64,000 nucleotides of DNA from JAGOEY01 sp017997515 (GCA_026314275.1 CP111109.1:496001-560000); one strand, 5' to 3'; positions 32,116-41,096 are shown, counted from the stretch's first letter. The notes: generated from the letters alone by a model not told the origin. Numbers and translations: made by a program.

Positions 32116-34365
32116 TCATCGCACCCCCGCCCCGCGCACCTCCACGCGCACTTCATCCAGCACCCTTCCCTGCCCGTCCACCAAGGTGATGCTGTGCCGC
32201 CCGGGCCAGGGCAGCCATTGGGCCTGCTTGCCCTTAGCGAAGTCTTTGCCGTCGATGCGCCAGCGCAGGTTCTGATCTGGGCCCTGGGCGGCCAGGCGCA
32301 GGCGCTGGTGCTTGGGGGGGATGTCGGGGTCGAGCGCGATGATGGTGCCGGGGGCGGGCTCGGTGATACGGGCGGTGCTGTTGTCGGCCGCTGCAGCTTG
32401 TTTTTTTAAGCCTTTTTGGCCTCTAGCGCCCGCCTCTTGTGCGCCATCAGCTACTGAATCAATAGCAAACACGGCCTGCTGTGTGCCTTGCAGAAACCAC
32501 TCACTGCGGGGTGCCTCGAGCGCGTTGCCAAACGCCACCTGCGCCTGCACCAGCCCGGGCGGTGGCGCAGGGGCGCGGCTAGGGGTGTGGGCGTGCAGGT
32601 GCTGCACCACGGCGGCCCAGATGGGGGCGGCGCCGCTGGTGCCACTCACGTCCCACATGGGGGCGCCGCTGGCGTTACCCACCCACACACCCACGGTGTA
32701 GTGCTGGCTCCAGCCCAGGGCCCAGTTGTCACGCATGTCTTTGCTGGTGCCGGTTTTGACGGCGGTCCAGAACCGGGTGGCCAGGACGCTGTCGGTGCCG
32801 AAGGTGCGGGCGCGGGCGTTGGGGTCGCTCAGGATGTCGCCGACGATGAAGGCCGCACGCGCGTCGATGGCTTGCACTGCCTTGACCGGCTGCGGCTTGC
32901 GCGGCTGCGCGATGGCGGCCACCGGGCTGTACTGCCCACCATTGGCCAACGTGCGAAAGCTGTTGGTCAGCGCCAGCAGCGACACCTCGGCGCTGCCCAG
33001 CGCGAGGCTGTAGCCAAAGTAATCGCCACTCTCACGCAGCGGCAGGCCGACCTGCTGCAGCTGGCGGAAGAAGGCGTCGGGCGACACCATCACCAGCGTG
33101 CGCACAGCGGGCACGTTGAGCGACGCAGCCAGTGCGGTACGGGCCGACACCCAGCCTTTGAAGCTGCGGTCGTAGTTCTGCGGGATGTAGAGGCCGCTGG
33201 CGGTGGGGATGTGGGCGGCGGAGTCTTCCAGCAGCGACGCCGCAGTGAACCGCTTTTCAGCCAGGGCCTGCGCGTAGAGGAAGGGTTTAAGCGTGGAGCC
33301 GGGCTGGCGCTGGGCCAGCACGGCGTCGACCTCGCTGGCCCGGCTCAGCACGCCGGACGATCCGACCCAGGCCAGCACCTCACCGGTGCGGTTGTCCAGC
33401 ACGACGATGGCACCGTCTTCCACATGCCGGCCCTGCAGTTCGCGCAGGTGCTGGGTGAGGGTTTGCACGGCAAAACGCTGCAGCGGGGCGTGTAAGGTGG
33501 TGCGCACGGAGCCACGCGGGGCGGCAGTGTCAGCGTGAACTTCCCGCAGCGCCTGCCGCGCGGCATGGGGGGCGATGCCCTCGCTGGGGTCGAAGGCGCG
33601 CCGCTGCAGGGCGGCGGTGGCGAACATGTCGAGGGCGTCGCAGTCGGGTGCTGGGGGTTTGACGGCGGGTTTGGATGGGCTCTGCGCGTTCTGCATTTGC
33701 CCCAGCACCCCACAGGCACGCTGCGTGACCTGCCGCACATTGGCATTGGGTGCGCGCACCAGGGCGGAAGCAATGGCGGCCTCACGTGCGTCCAGCCCGT
33801 GGGCGGCTTTGCCAAACAGCGTGCGGCTCAGCGCGTCGATGCCCACCAGCTCGCCGCGAAACGGCACCAGGTTGAGGTAGGCCTCGAGGATTTCGTCCTT
33901 GCGCCAGCTGCGCTCCAGCACCTGCGCATCGAAGGTCTGGCCGATCTTTCCGACCACCGAGCGGCCCCCGGCGGGGCGACCTTCGCCGTCCAGCAGACCG
34001 GCCAGTTGCATGGTGATGGTGGACGCGCCCCGGGTGCGGGTGTTCCACAGATTGGCCCAGGCCGCCGACGAGACGGCCTGCCAGTCCACGCCGCTGTGTT
34101 CGTAAAACCGTTTGTCTTCGGACAGCAGCAGCGCGGTGCGCAGCGCGGGTGACACATCCCCCAGCGCCACCCACTGCCCGCGCCGCACGGTGGCGTCGGT
34201 GCGCAGGCGCTGGAGCGGCTCGCCACGGCGGTCGAGCACCAGAGTATCGGAGGGATAAAAATCGCGTTTTACAGCATCAAAAGAGGCTGTAGCGCACGCC
34301 GATCCTGCGTATAACGCTATGAATAATGAAGCAATCAACCGGGCCAGCACAGTGCAGCCCTTCAT
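32116..34365 (-). CDS. pbpC: Penicillin-binding protein 1C
   Basis: The product of 749 aa is a bifunctional peptidoglycan synthase. The N-terminal membrane anchor/signal (LIASLFIALYAGSACATA) is followed by a glycosyltransferase domain with SEDKRFYEHSGVDW (catalytic Glu), TITMQLAGLL and LNLVPFRGELVGIDA. The transpeptidase domain carries QPGSTLKPFLYAQ (Ser nucleophile of SxxK), SLN and KTGTSKDMRDNWALG (KTG). A C-terminal BiPBP_C domain ends the protein. The ATG overlaps the stop of the upstream patatin gene (ATGA), so translation is probably coupled. Two dispersed-repeat copies are translated within it: one in the signal region and one in a linker near residue 635. Confidence 0.94.
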   Translation of the reverse strand: MKGCTVLARLIASLFIALYAGSACATASFDAVKRDFYPSDTLVLDRRGEPLQRLRTDATVRRGQWVALGDVSPALRTALLLSEDKRFYEHSGVDWQAVSSAAWANLWNTRTRGASTITMQLAGLLDGEGRPAGGRSVVGKIGQTFDAQVLERSWRKDEILEAYLNLVPFRGELVGIDALSRTLFGKAAHGLDAREAAIASALVRAPNANVRQVTQRACGVLGQMQNAQSPSKPAVKPPAPDCDALDMFATAALQRRAFDPSEGIAPHAARQALREVHADTAAPRGSVRTTLHAPLQRFAVQTLTQHLRELQGRHVEDGAIVVLDNRTGEVLAWVGSSGVLSRASEVDAVLAQRQPGSTLKPFLYAQALAEKRFTAASLLEDSAAHIPTASGLYIPQNYDRSFKGWVSARTALAASLNVPAVRTLVMVSPDAFFRQLQQVGLPLRESGDYFGYSLALGSAEVSLLALTNSFRTLANGGQYSPVAAIAQPRKPQPVKAVQAIDARAAFIVGDILSDPNARARTFGTDSVLATRFWTAVKTGTSKDMRDNWALGWSQHYTVGVWVGNASGAPMWDVSGTSGAAPIWAAVVQHLHAHTPSRAPAPPPGLVQAQVAFGNALEAPRSEWFLQGTQQAVFAIDSVADGAQEAGARGQKGLKKQAAAADNSTARITEPAPGTIIALDPDIPPKHQRLRLAAQGPDQNLRWRIDGKDFAKGKQAQWLPWPGRHSITLVDGQGRVLDEVRVEVRGAGVR
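32395..32470 (-). repeat. Dispersed CAGCTAT repeat inside pbpC linker
   Basis: TTTTTTTAAGCC, GGCCTCTAGCGCCCG and CAGCTACTGAATCAATAGCA are characteristic parts of the repeat. It is translated as the Ala/Gln/Lys-rich linker between the transpeptidase and BiPBP_C domains (about FAIDSVADGAQEAGARG and QKGLKKQAAA). Confidence 0.75.
34284..34330 (+). repeat. Dispersed CAGCTAT repeat encoding the PBP1C signal segment
   Basis: AGGCTGTAGCGCACGCCGAT and CGCTATGAATAATG match the family. On the minus strand it encodes about residues 13-28, including SACATAS, in the same frame and orientation as the cupredoxin signal-peptide copy. Confidence 0.65.
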
Positions 34366-35495
34366 CCGTGCGATGGCCTGGAGGCCAGGTCGTACACATG
34401 CACCCCGGTGGCCTGCTCGGCGCGGTGGGTCCAGCGCGGGTCGCGTAATGTGTGGGCCATGTCGGCGCGGCCGGCGTCCCAGTGTTCGTTCATCGACAGG
34501 CGCGAAAACTCGTAGTCCTTCGACTGGCTCTCGTAGTGTTTGCTGCGGTAGATGAGGTGCACCACCTCCACCGCGCTTTCACAACGCAGCTGCGACAGGG
34601 CTTGCACGTCGGGGTCGTTCTGCAAATCGGGTGGCAGTTTGGCCAGCAAACGTTTTGCGGCCTGGGCGATGACCTGGCGGTCCATCTCCACCGTGGTGTT
34701 CATGCGGGTGCGGCTGGAGAAACGGATGTCTTTCTCGCGCTCGGTCACCTCGTTCAGCGTGGCGGGCAAGGCACCCCGCGCCGCGAACAAATCCACCTGG
34801 AACACCACGCGCCGCTGCTTGCCGGGCTGGTCCAGCACGTACTGTAGGGGGGTGTTGGACACCAGCCCACCGTCCCAGTAATGCTCGCCGTCAATCTCGA
34901 CCGGTGCAAAACCGGGAGGCAACGCGCCGCTGGCCATGATGTGGCGGGCGTCCAGCCGCTGGCGGGACGAGTCGAAATAGGCAAAATTACCCGTGCGCAC
35001 ATTCACCGCCCCCACCGACAGCCGCACCGGGCCCGCGTTGATGCGGTCAAAGTCCACCAGCCGCTCAAGTGTGGACTGGAGCGCCGAGGTGTCGTAGTAA
35101 CTGATGGCCTCCAGCGTACCGCGCGGCTGAAAAGGCGCAGGCGGAAAACGCGGCTTAAAAAAGCCGGGAACCCCAAACAACAAGGCCTGCGAGGCGCTGC
35201 TTTCATTCAGGGTTTCACGTGCGCCCCATGGAGGTGCGACCAGAGGAGCCGGAGCACCCGACGTCACCAGGTCCCAGAACTCCCGCAAACGCGCCACCCG
35301 GGTCGCAGGCGGGTTGCCGGTGACCAGGGCCGCGTTGATGGCACCGATGGAAATTCCCGCCACCCAGGTGGGCGCGCAGTAGCCCTTGGCGAGGGACTCG
35401 AACACCCCGGCCTGGTAGGCACCCAGCGCGCCGCCGCCCTGGAGCACCAAAATACATTCCCGGTCGGACGCAGAAGAAGTGGAAAGTGAAGGCAT
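34362..35495 (-). CDS. Patatin-like phospholipase
   Basis: The product of 377 aa is a patatin-family lipid acyl hydrolase. The oxyanion-hole motif LQGGGALGAYQAG lies at 18-30, the nucleophile Ser49 in GISIGA, and the dyad Asp in WDGGLVSN. The C-terminal part (KRLLAKLPPDLQ, VVHLIYRSKHYESQSKDYEF) matches DUF3734, common in bacterial patatins. There is no signal peptide, so it is cytoplasmic or membrane-associated. The stop overlaps the start of pbpC, which suggests that membrane lipid turnover and wall synthesis are co-expressed. The physiological substrate is not known. Confidence 0.9.
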   Translation of the reverse strand: MPSLSTSSASDRECILVLQGGGALGAYQAGVFESLAKGYCAPTWVAGISIGAINAALVTGNPPATRVARLREFWDLVTSGAPAPLVAPPWGARETLNESSASQALLFGVPGFFKPRFPPAPFQPRGTLEAISYYDTSALQSTLERLVDFDRINAGPVRLSVGAVNVRTGNFAYFDSSRQRLDARHIMASGALPPGFAPVEIDGEHYWDGGLVSNTPLQYVLDQPGKQRRVVFQVDLFAARGALPATLNEVTEREKDIRFSSRTRMNTTVEMDRQVIAQAAKRLLAKLPPDLQNDPDVQALSQLRCESAVEVVHLIYRSKHYESQSKDYEFSRLSMNEHWDAGRADMAHTLRDPRWTHRAEQATGVHVYDLASRPSHG

Positions 35496-35538
35496 GGGGC
35501 GAAGTTAACCACAACAGCCGGGCCACTCGCCCGAGGAA

Positions 35539-35991
35539 TTAGCGCGCAGCGACTTGGGCTGCATACACCCGGTGCTGCAAGGCCTGGATAAAAGCCGCAC
35601 GCTCGCGCGGGGACACCAGCTGCGATGACGTGCGGCCATAAGACAGCTTGACCCGCTGCAGCGACAACGCCGGTGCCGACCACACACTGCGGCTGGGTGT
35701 GATGGCGGTGATGTCACGGTATGGAATCCGCTGGCGGATGAGCCCGCAGCGAATCAACAGGTGGTCGGACTCCAGTGTGTAGCGGCAAGGCACCAGCAGC
35801 ACGCCACACACCAGCAAGGTCACCAGCACACTGGCCAGTGCCAGCACCATGTCGGCACCGACCCACCACACGGCGGCCAGCGGTGACACCATAGCCAGCA
35901 ACAGCACAGCAATCAGCCAGCCGTCCACGCGGGACGGGAAAACCGGTACAGCCACAGGCTCTGCGGGCAGGGTGTCAGACACTGATGGCAT
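35539..35991 (-). CDS. PH-domain (YdbS-like) membrane protein
   Basis: The product of 150 aa has two adjacent membrane helices at about residues 25-70 (LIAVLLLAMVSPLAAVWWVG and LVTLLVCGVLLVP). A bacterial pleckstrin-homology-like domain follows (YTLESDHLLIRCGLIRQRIP, YRDITAITPSRSVWSAPAL). Such proteins are of unknown function. The start at 35991 overlaps the end of the VOC-family gene by 17 bp, indicating cotranscription. It ends 43 bp before the patatin start on the same strand. Confidence 0.82.
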   Translation of the reverse strand: MPSVSDTLPAEPVAVPVFPSRVDGWLIAVLLLAMVSPLAAVWWVGADMVLALASVLVTLLVCGVLLVPCRYTLESDHLLIRCGLIRQRIPYRDITAITPSRSVWSAPALSLQRVKLSYGRTSSQLVSPRERAAFIQALQHRVYAAQVAAR

Positions 35992-36343
35992 TGGTGAAAG
36001 TGAGGCGGTTGCCAAAGGGGTCGATGACCGAAAGGTCACGGCTGCCCCAGGGCATGTCCTGGATGGCAGGCGGGGTGAAGGGCCCACCCACGGCGACCAA
36101 CTGCTGGCGGAACACATCCAGGTTGTCGGCTTCGATACGCAAGGCCGCACCGGGCTGGCAATCCCCCGTGTGGCCGGACAGGTGCAGCACACAGCCGTCC
36201 CGCGACACCTGCATGTAGAGCGGAAACCCCGCTTCAAAGCGGTGTTCCCAGTCGATGTGAAAGCCCAGGTAGCCCACGTAAAACGCGCGGGCCGCTGCTT
36301 CATCCAGCATACGCAGGATGGGGGTGGTTTTGCTGAAAGCCAT
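35975..36343 (-). CDS. VOC (glyoxalase/bleomycin-resistance) family protein
   Basis: The product of 122 aa has the paired beta-alpha-beta-beta-beta modules of the VOC fold: ILRMLDEAAARAFYVGYLGF near the N-terminus and PWGSRDLSVIDPFGNRLTF at the C-terminus, the latter matching bleomycin-resistance/glyoxalase proteins. Candidate metal ligands are His (VLHLSGH) and Glu/Asp residues, but no activity can be assigned. The start at 36343 (MAFSKTT) is preferred to an upstream GTG/ATG extension of 30 poorly conserved codons. It overlaps the PH-domain gene. Confidence 0.85.
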   Translation of the reverse strand: MAFSKTTPILRMLDEAAARAFYVGYLGFHIDWEHRFEAGFPLYMQVSRDGCVLHLSGHTGDCQPGAALRIEADNLDVFRQQLVAVGGPFTPPAIQDMPWGSRDLSVIDPFGNRLTFTNAISV

Positions 36344-36437
36344 GCGGCGAAGGGGTTGGTTGTGGGTGGCGGTTGCCGGGGTGCGCAGAGCACCCCGGGC
36401 GCCATTATCAGACACCCCATGCGCCGGACTCACCCCC

Positions 36438-36533
36438 TCATATACGGCCCAGCGGCGACATCCAGCCCTCGTCGAACAGGTCGTCCAGCAGCGTATCGAG
36501 CAGTGTGCGCAGATTCAGCAGTTTCCAGACCAT
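36438..36533 (-). CDS. Possible 31-aa small protein
   Basis: A short frame reads MVWKLLNLRTLLDTLLDDLF, then DEGWMSPLGRI, and is preceded by CCGGGAGCTGCC, a plausible ribosome site. It is amphipathic, and no family is recognised. IS copy 3 lies only 16 bp upstream of its ribosome site and would separate it from any former promoter. Support is limited to codon pattern and ribosome site. Confidence 0.35.
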   Translation of the reverse strand: MVWKLLNLRTLLDTLLDDLFDEGWMSPLGRI

Positions 36534-36552
36534 GGCAGCTCCCGGTTGTTAA

Positions 36553-37700
36553 GGCAACGCTGATCAAGTATCGGCATTGGAGTAATTTCGGGCAGCCCCG
36601 CCCAGTTTGGACGCAGCGCAGGCTGGGGTTGGCGGCCCAGAGGGCCTTGTACAGGCCCTTGAGCCCGTTTTTGGCCCCTACGGGCGCACCTGTGCCATCA
36701 GCCTTTGGCGGCCGAGGAAGATGTTGGCCAGTGCCAGGGCAGTGAACGCCCGCGTGGCATTCTTGTGCAGCCCCACATAGCGCACCTTGCCAAAGCCCCA
36801 CAGCCGCTTGATCACACCAAAGACATGCTCGACGCGGGCACGAATCCTGGATTTGTTGCGGTTCTTTGCACGAGCCACCTCATCAACGAGACCACCAGCG
36901 CGGCGCGTGCGCTGATTGGTGAAGTCTTTGGCGTTTGGAGCTTTACCCGCAATCAACGCCTTCTGACTGGCATAGGCTGAGTCGCCATACACGCGCCGCT
37001 CGTTGCCATGCAGCAGTTGTGGCAGCGGGTGCTTGTCATGCACGTTGGCGGCTGTGACGACGGCGCTGTGCGCCAAGCCGCTTTGGCTGTCCACGCCAAT
37101 GTGCAGCTTCATGCCAAAGTACCACTGCTGGCCCTTCTTGGTCTGGTGCATCTCGGGGTCGCGTGCCTTGCCTGCATTCTTGGTTGAACTGGGCGCGCCG
37201 ATGATGGTGGCATCCACGATGGTGCCGGTATGGACCTTGAAGCCTCGCTGCTGCAACTCCTGCCCCACCTTGGCAAACAGTGCTTCGCCCAGTTTGTGCG
37301 CATTGAGGAGCTTGCGAAACTTCAAGATAGTGGTGGCGTCGGGTACGGGCTCACGGCCCAGGTCGATGCCTGCAAAGCGGCGCAGGTTGGCACTGTCGTA
37401 CAGGGCTTCTTCACAAGCCAGATCGGCCAGGTTGAACCAATGCTGAATGAAGTGGATACGCAGCATGCGTTCCAGACCTATGGGTGGGCGGCCGTTGCCT
37501 GCCTTGGGGTAGTGTGGCTCGATGACCTCGCACAGGCTGGACCAGGGCACGATGGCCTCCATGGTTCTCAAGAACTCGTCGCGCCTGGTGGGCTTGCGGT
37601 AGTTCTCAAAGCTTTGGTCTGCGGCCATGGCGAGGGTTTGCTGCTTCATCGACCTGTAACGCAGCACCACGCAGGTGCGTGTACCTTAATCAGCGTTGCC
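36553..37700 (-). mobile_element. IS5-family insertion sequence, type A copy 3
   Basis: The element is 1148 bp with perfect TTAA target duplications at 36549-36552 and 37701-37704. It lies between the VOC/31-aa region and the DusC-type gene. No coding sequence is clearly broken. Confidence 0.95.
36678..37649 (-). CDS. IS5-family transposase (type A, copy 3)
   Basis: Complete 323-aa transposase frame, the same protein as in the other type A copies. Reads leftward toward the VOC gene. Confidence 0.95.
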   Translation of the reverse strand: MKQQTLAMAADQSFENYRKPTRRDEFLRTMEAIVPWSSLCEVIEPHYPKAGNGRPPIGLERMLRIHFIQHWFNLADLACEEALYDSANLRRFAGIDLGREPVPDATTILKFRKLLNAHKLGEALFAKVGQELQQRGFKVHTGTIVDATIIGAPSSTKNAGKARDPEMHQTKKGQQWYFGMKLHIGVDSQSGLAHSAVVTAANVHDKHPLPQLLHGNERRVYGDSAYASQKALIAGKAPNAKDFTNQRTRRAGGLVDEVARAKNRNKSRIRARVEHVFGVIKRLWGFGKVRYVGLHKNATRAFTALALANIFLGRQRLMAQVRP

Positions 37701-37748
37701 TTAAGCACTCTGGGGGGCAATTTACCGAGGCTGTGTGACAGACATACG

Positions 37749-38768
37749 TCAGGTGCTGGTTGGCGCTGGTACGTTGTTGGCAACCCACGCAGCCACCACC
37801 TTCGGGTCGTTCACGGTGCGCAGGGCCATGTACGCGGCCTCTGCCTCGGGGTAGCGGCGGCGCAAGAAGTTGAGCCACTGCTTGAGCCGCCCGGCCTGGG
37901 CGCGGGGCTCCAGCCGGGTGTGCACCATGTGCCAGAAGTCACCCACCAGCGGCAGCAGGGTATGCCAGGCGACGCTGCCCTGCCCTTCGGCGTGGGGTGC
38001 CGCACCGGCGTCGGCCGCACAGATGGCCAGCGCCAAGCCGGGATCAGTCACCATGCCACGGCCCAGCATCAGCATGTGGGAGCCCGACACGGCGCGGCAA
38101 CGCAGTGCGTCGTCCACCGTCCAGATCTCGCCATTGGCCACCACCGGGATGGACACGGCAGCCCCAATGTCGGCCACCCGCTCCCAGTACGCAGGCGGGC
38201 GGTAACCGTCGGCCTTGGTGCGGGCGTGCACCACCAGTTCATCTGCGCCACTGCTGGCGATGGCGTGGGCACATTCGAGCGCGAGTGAGGCGTCGTTAAA
38301 CCCCAGCCGCATCTTGGCCGACACGGCGATGTGCGCGGGCACTGCGCGGCGCACGGCGGACACGATGGTGGCGAGTAACTCCGGGTCCTGCAGCAGCGCC
38401 GCACCGCCGCCGTGCCGGTTCACTACCTTGGCCGGGCAGCCGAAGTTCAGGTCAATGCCAAACGGGCTGATCGACGCAGCGCGGGCCGCGTTCTCGGCCA
38501 GGCACACCGGGTCGGAGCCCAGCAGCTGCGGCCGCACCGGCACCCCGGCAAAGGTGCGCCCGCCGTTCAGCAGCTCGGGCACGACACGGGTGAAAACCCG
38601 CTCGGGCAGCAAGGTGTCGGACACCCGGATGAACTCGGACACACAGCGGTCCACCCCGCCCACACGGGTCAGGATGTCGCGCAGCACAAAGTCCAAGAGC
38701 CCCTCCATGGGGGCTAAAAGAATGGTGGGGGGCGCTGGGTTATCCACGGATGAATTTTTTAGAGCCAA
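37749..38768 (-). CDS. dusC: tRNA-dihydrouridine synthase (DusC-like)
   Basis: The product is up to 339 aa and reduces uridine to dihydrouridine in tRNA using FMN and NADPH. ILLAPMEGLLDFVLRDIL is the FMN-binding start of the barrel. GIDLNFGCPAKVVNRHGGGA carries the catalytic Cys, and ADELVVHARTKADGY and IPVVANGEIW complete the pattern. The subgroup is DusC by overall similarity. No ATG precedes the first motif. Translation must start at TTG 38768 or more likely GTG 38747, and the TTG lies in a dispersed-repeat copy. Confidence 0.9.
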   Translation of the reverse strand: MALKNSSVDNPAPPTILLAPMEGLLDFVLRDILTRVGGVDRCVSEFIRVSDTLLPERVFTRVVPELLNGGRTFAGVPVRPQLLGSDPVCLAENAARAASISPFGIDLNFGCPAKVVNRHGGGAALLQDPELLATIVSAVRRAVPAHIAVSAKMRLGFNDASLALECAHAIASSGADELVVHARTKADGYRPPAYWERVADIGAAVSIPVVANGEIWTVDDALRCRAVSGSHMLMLGRGMVTDPGLALAICAADAGAAPHAEGQGSVAWHTLLPLVGDFWHMVHTRLEPRAQAGRLKQWLNFLRRRYPEAEAAYMALRTVNDPKVVAAWVANNVPAPTST

Positions 38769-38815
38769 AACAGGCTCTAGCGCACAAAGGACGGGCGCAG
38801 ACAGCTATCAAATAG
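38755..38815 (+). repeat. Dispersed CAGCTAT repeat upstream of dusC
   Basis: This is one of the best copies: AGAGCCAAAACAGGCTCTAG, CGCACAAAGGACGGGCGCAG, ACAGCTATCAAATAG. It fills the gap between the dcd and dusC genes and overlaps the possible TTG start of dusC. Confidence 0.85.
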
Positions 38816-38830
38816 TGAGCATGCGGGAAA

Positions 38831-39397
38831 TCAAGCCCGAGGGAGCGTAACTCCGTGCTGCCCCTGGTATTTGCCACCCCGGTCTTTGTAGCTGGTCTCA
38901 CACACCTCGTCGCTCTCGAAGAACAGCACCTGGGCGCAGCCCTCACCCGCGTAGATCTTGGCGGGCAGCGGCGTGGTGTTGCTGAATTCGAGCGTCACAT
39001 AACCCTCCCATTCGGGCTCGAACGGGGTCACGTTGACGATGATGCCGCAGCGGGCGTAGGTGCTTTTGCCCAGGCAGATGGTCAACACATTGCGCGGAAT
39101 ACGGAAGTACTCCACCGTACGCGCCAGCGCAAAACTGTTGGGCGGGATGATGCAGAAGTCACCGTGCATGTCGACAAAACTTTTCTCGTCAAAGTTCTTC
39201 GGATCCACCACGGTGCTGTGGATGTTGGTGAAGACCTTAAATTCCGGCGCGCAGCGGATGTCGTAGCCGTAGCTGCTGGTGCCGTAGCTGATGATCTTGC
39301 GGCCCTCTTGCTCGCGCACCTGGCGCGGCTCGAAGGGCTCGATCATCCCGGTCTGCTCGGCCATACGCCGGATCCATTTGTCGCTTTTGATAGTCAT
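38831..39397 (-). CDS. dcd: dCTP deaminase
   Basis: The product of 188 aa, the exact length of E. coli Dcd, converts dCTP to dUTP, the main source of dTMP. SSYGYDIRCAPEFKVFTN, the SFALARTVEYFRIPRNVLT block, GKSTYARCGIIVNVTPFEPE and EGCAQVLFFESDE are family motifs. The catalytic Glu lies in the FEPEWEGYVTLE segment. The start at 39397 (MTIKSDKWIRRMA) was chosen over an in-frame upstream ATG. Confidence 0.95.
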   Translation of the reverse strand: MTIKSDKWIRRMAEQTGMIEPFEPRQVREQEGRKIISYGTSSYGYDIRCAPEFKVFTNIHSTVVDPKNFDEKSFVDMHGDFCIIPPNSFALARTVEYFRIPRNVLTICLGKSTYARCGIIVNVTPFEPEWEGYVTLEFSNTTPLPAKIYAGEGCAQVLFFESDEVCETSYKDRGGKYQGQHGVTLPRA

Positions 39398-39475
39398 GTG
39401 GTGTTCCTTGGGCTGCATTTTAGGAGCCTGCCGCACACCATCCCAAATGGGCCGCCCACCCGGCGCTGGGTGCGT

Positions 39476-40762
39476 TCAGTGGGACTGCGAAATGACGGTC
39501 TTTTCCACCAGCCGGTCATCACCCAGCACGATCATCGCAAACAACAATTCGTCCAGGTTATTGGCCTGCGCCGTCTTGCGCGCCAGCAGCGGGGTGGCCT
39601 GCGGGTTCAGCACCAGGAAGTCGGCCTCACAGCCGGGCTGCAGATTGCCCACCACGCCGCCCAGGCCCAGCGCCTGCGCAGCACCCGCCGTGTGTTGCCA
39701 CCAGAGCTGCTGCGGTGACAAGCTCAGGCCAGTCTTGGTCTGGCCCTCCCGGCCCACGTAGTACGCGGCCAGCATGGTGTGGAAGGGGCTGAAGCTGGTG
39801 CCCCCGCCCACGTCACTGGCCAGGCCGTAGCCAAAACCAATACGGTCGGCACCTGCGTAATCGAAGAAGCCGCTGCCCAGGAAGAGGTTGCTGGTGGGGC
39901 TGACGGCAGCCACCGCGCCGGTTTCACGCATCAGGGCCCGGTCGGTGTCATCGAAGTGGATGCAGTGGGCATACACCGCACGCTCACGCATCAGGCCAAA
40001 GTCGGCGTAGGTGGCGAGGTAGCTGGCCGACTCCGGAAACAGCTCACGCGCCCAGGCGACTTCACCCAGGTTTTCGGCCACGTGGGACTGCACCCACACA
40101 TCCGGGTATTTGGCCGCCAATTCACCCGCGCCACGCAACTGCGCCGGGGTGCTGGTGGGCGCAAAGCGCGGCGTGATGGCGTAACCCAGGCGGTCCACGC
40201 CGTGCCACTGCTGGATGAGCTGCTCGGTGTCGATCAGGCTTTGTTCGGTCTCGTCACGCACACCGTCGGGCGAGTTGCGGTCTTGCAGCACCTTGCCGGT
40301 GATGAGGCGCATGTGGTGGTGTTGCGCTTGCGCGAACAGCGCGTGCACCGAGGTCGGATGCGAGGTGGCAAAGGTCAGCGCGGTGGTCACACCGTTGCGC
40401 AGCAGCTCTGCTATGAAAAAAGTAGCTATATCCGCAGCATAGTCGGGCGCAGAGAAGCGTTTTTCATGCGGAAATGTGTAGTTTTCAAGCCAGGGCAGCA
40501 GGCCCTCGGCCGGTGCGCCAATCACGTCGGTTTGGGGGTAGTGGATGTGCATGTCCACAAAACCCGGCGCAATGATGCGACCTGGCAGGTGTTCGGTGGC
40601 AATGCCGGGGTAATGCGGCGCGACCGTGCTGTAGGGGCCAACGGCCTGCACCACCTGCACACCGGCGGCGTTGGGGCCGACGACTAGCAGCCCATCGGTG
40701 TCAAAAACGGCCAGGCCCGCTGAGTCGAATCGCAGGAGGGAGGCGCGGTAGGCTTTATTCAT
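39476..40762 (-). CDS. guaD: Guanine deaminase
   Basis: The product of 428 aa deaminates guanine to xanthine and belongs to the amidohydrolase family. PGFVDMHIHYPQTDVIGA carries the metal-binding His-x-His, VQSHVAENLGE the third His, AHCIHFDD the fourth, and SDVGGGTSFSPFHTM the catalytic Asp. Length suits bacterial GuaD. The start at 40762 (MNKAYRASLL) follows no strong ribosome site. The segment about residues 100-115 (SAPDYAADIATFFIAE) is encoded in a weak dispersed-repeat copy. Xanthine made here could feed the xanthine dehydrogenase whose gene lies at the right end of the window. Confidence 0.92.
   Translation of the reverse strand: MNKAYRASLLRFDSAGLAVFDTDGLLVVGPNAAGVQVVQAVGPYSTVAPHYPGIATEHLPGRIIAPGFVDMHIHYPQTDVIGAPAEGLLPWLENYTFPHEKRFSAPDYAADIATFFIAELLRNGVTTALTFATSHPTSVHALFAQAQHHHMRLITGKVLQDRNSPDGVRDETEQSLIDTEQLIQQWHGVDRLGYAITPRFAPTSTPAQLRGAGELAAKYPDVWVQSHVAENLGEVAWARELFPESASYLATYADFGLMRERAVYAHCIHFDDTDRALMRETGAVAAVSPTSNLFLGSGFFDYAGADRIGFGYGLASDVGGGTSFSPFHTMLAAYYVGREGQTKTGLSLSPQQLWWQHTAGAAQALGLGGVVGNLQPGCEADFLVLNPQATPLLARKTAQANNLDELLFAMIVLGDDRLVEKTVISQSH
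40409..40456 (-). repeat. Possible dispersed repeat inside guaD
   Basis: CTGCTATGAAAAAAGTAGCT and CGCAGCATAGTCGGGCGCAG resemble the repeat. It is within a conserved gene, and the match is weaker than for the intergenic copies. Confidence 0.4.
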
Positions 40763-41096
40763 GGCTCCGAGCTTACTGAAAACTAGTCCGGGCGGAATAC
40801 GCCTGAGCGCATACCCACCATCCTGCGGTCGGTTTGCTGACGGGTAAAGCGCGGTGCAGAACGCAGTCTCGACGCCTCGCGTCACACGCCAAATTAATGA
40901 CTTCGGTGGCTTCGGGCTCTTTGCCGCCAGCCAGCCGCTGGCGAAGCGGTCTGCCACGAAATTCGGCAGTCGGCCAAGAGCGATGATTCAACGTTTGAGC
41001 TGAGCCGCGAGCGACGGTGTGGCGCTTAGCCCGCTGAACGGATGATGGATCACTCCGGGAGGCGGGCCAAGTACCAGCTCCAGCGAGGGTTTGGCT
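40763..41096. other. 334-bp region between guaD and the RES island
   Basis: No credible gene. The region contains AT-poor mixed sequence and the left boundary of a block (41.1-46.5 kb) with lower G+C. No att site or direct repeat was recognised. Confidence 0.4.
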
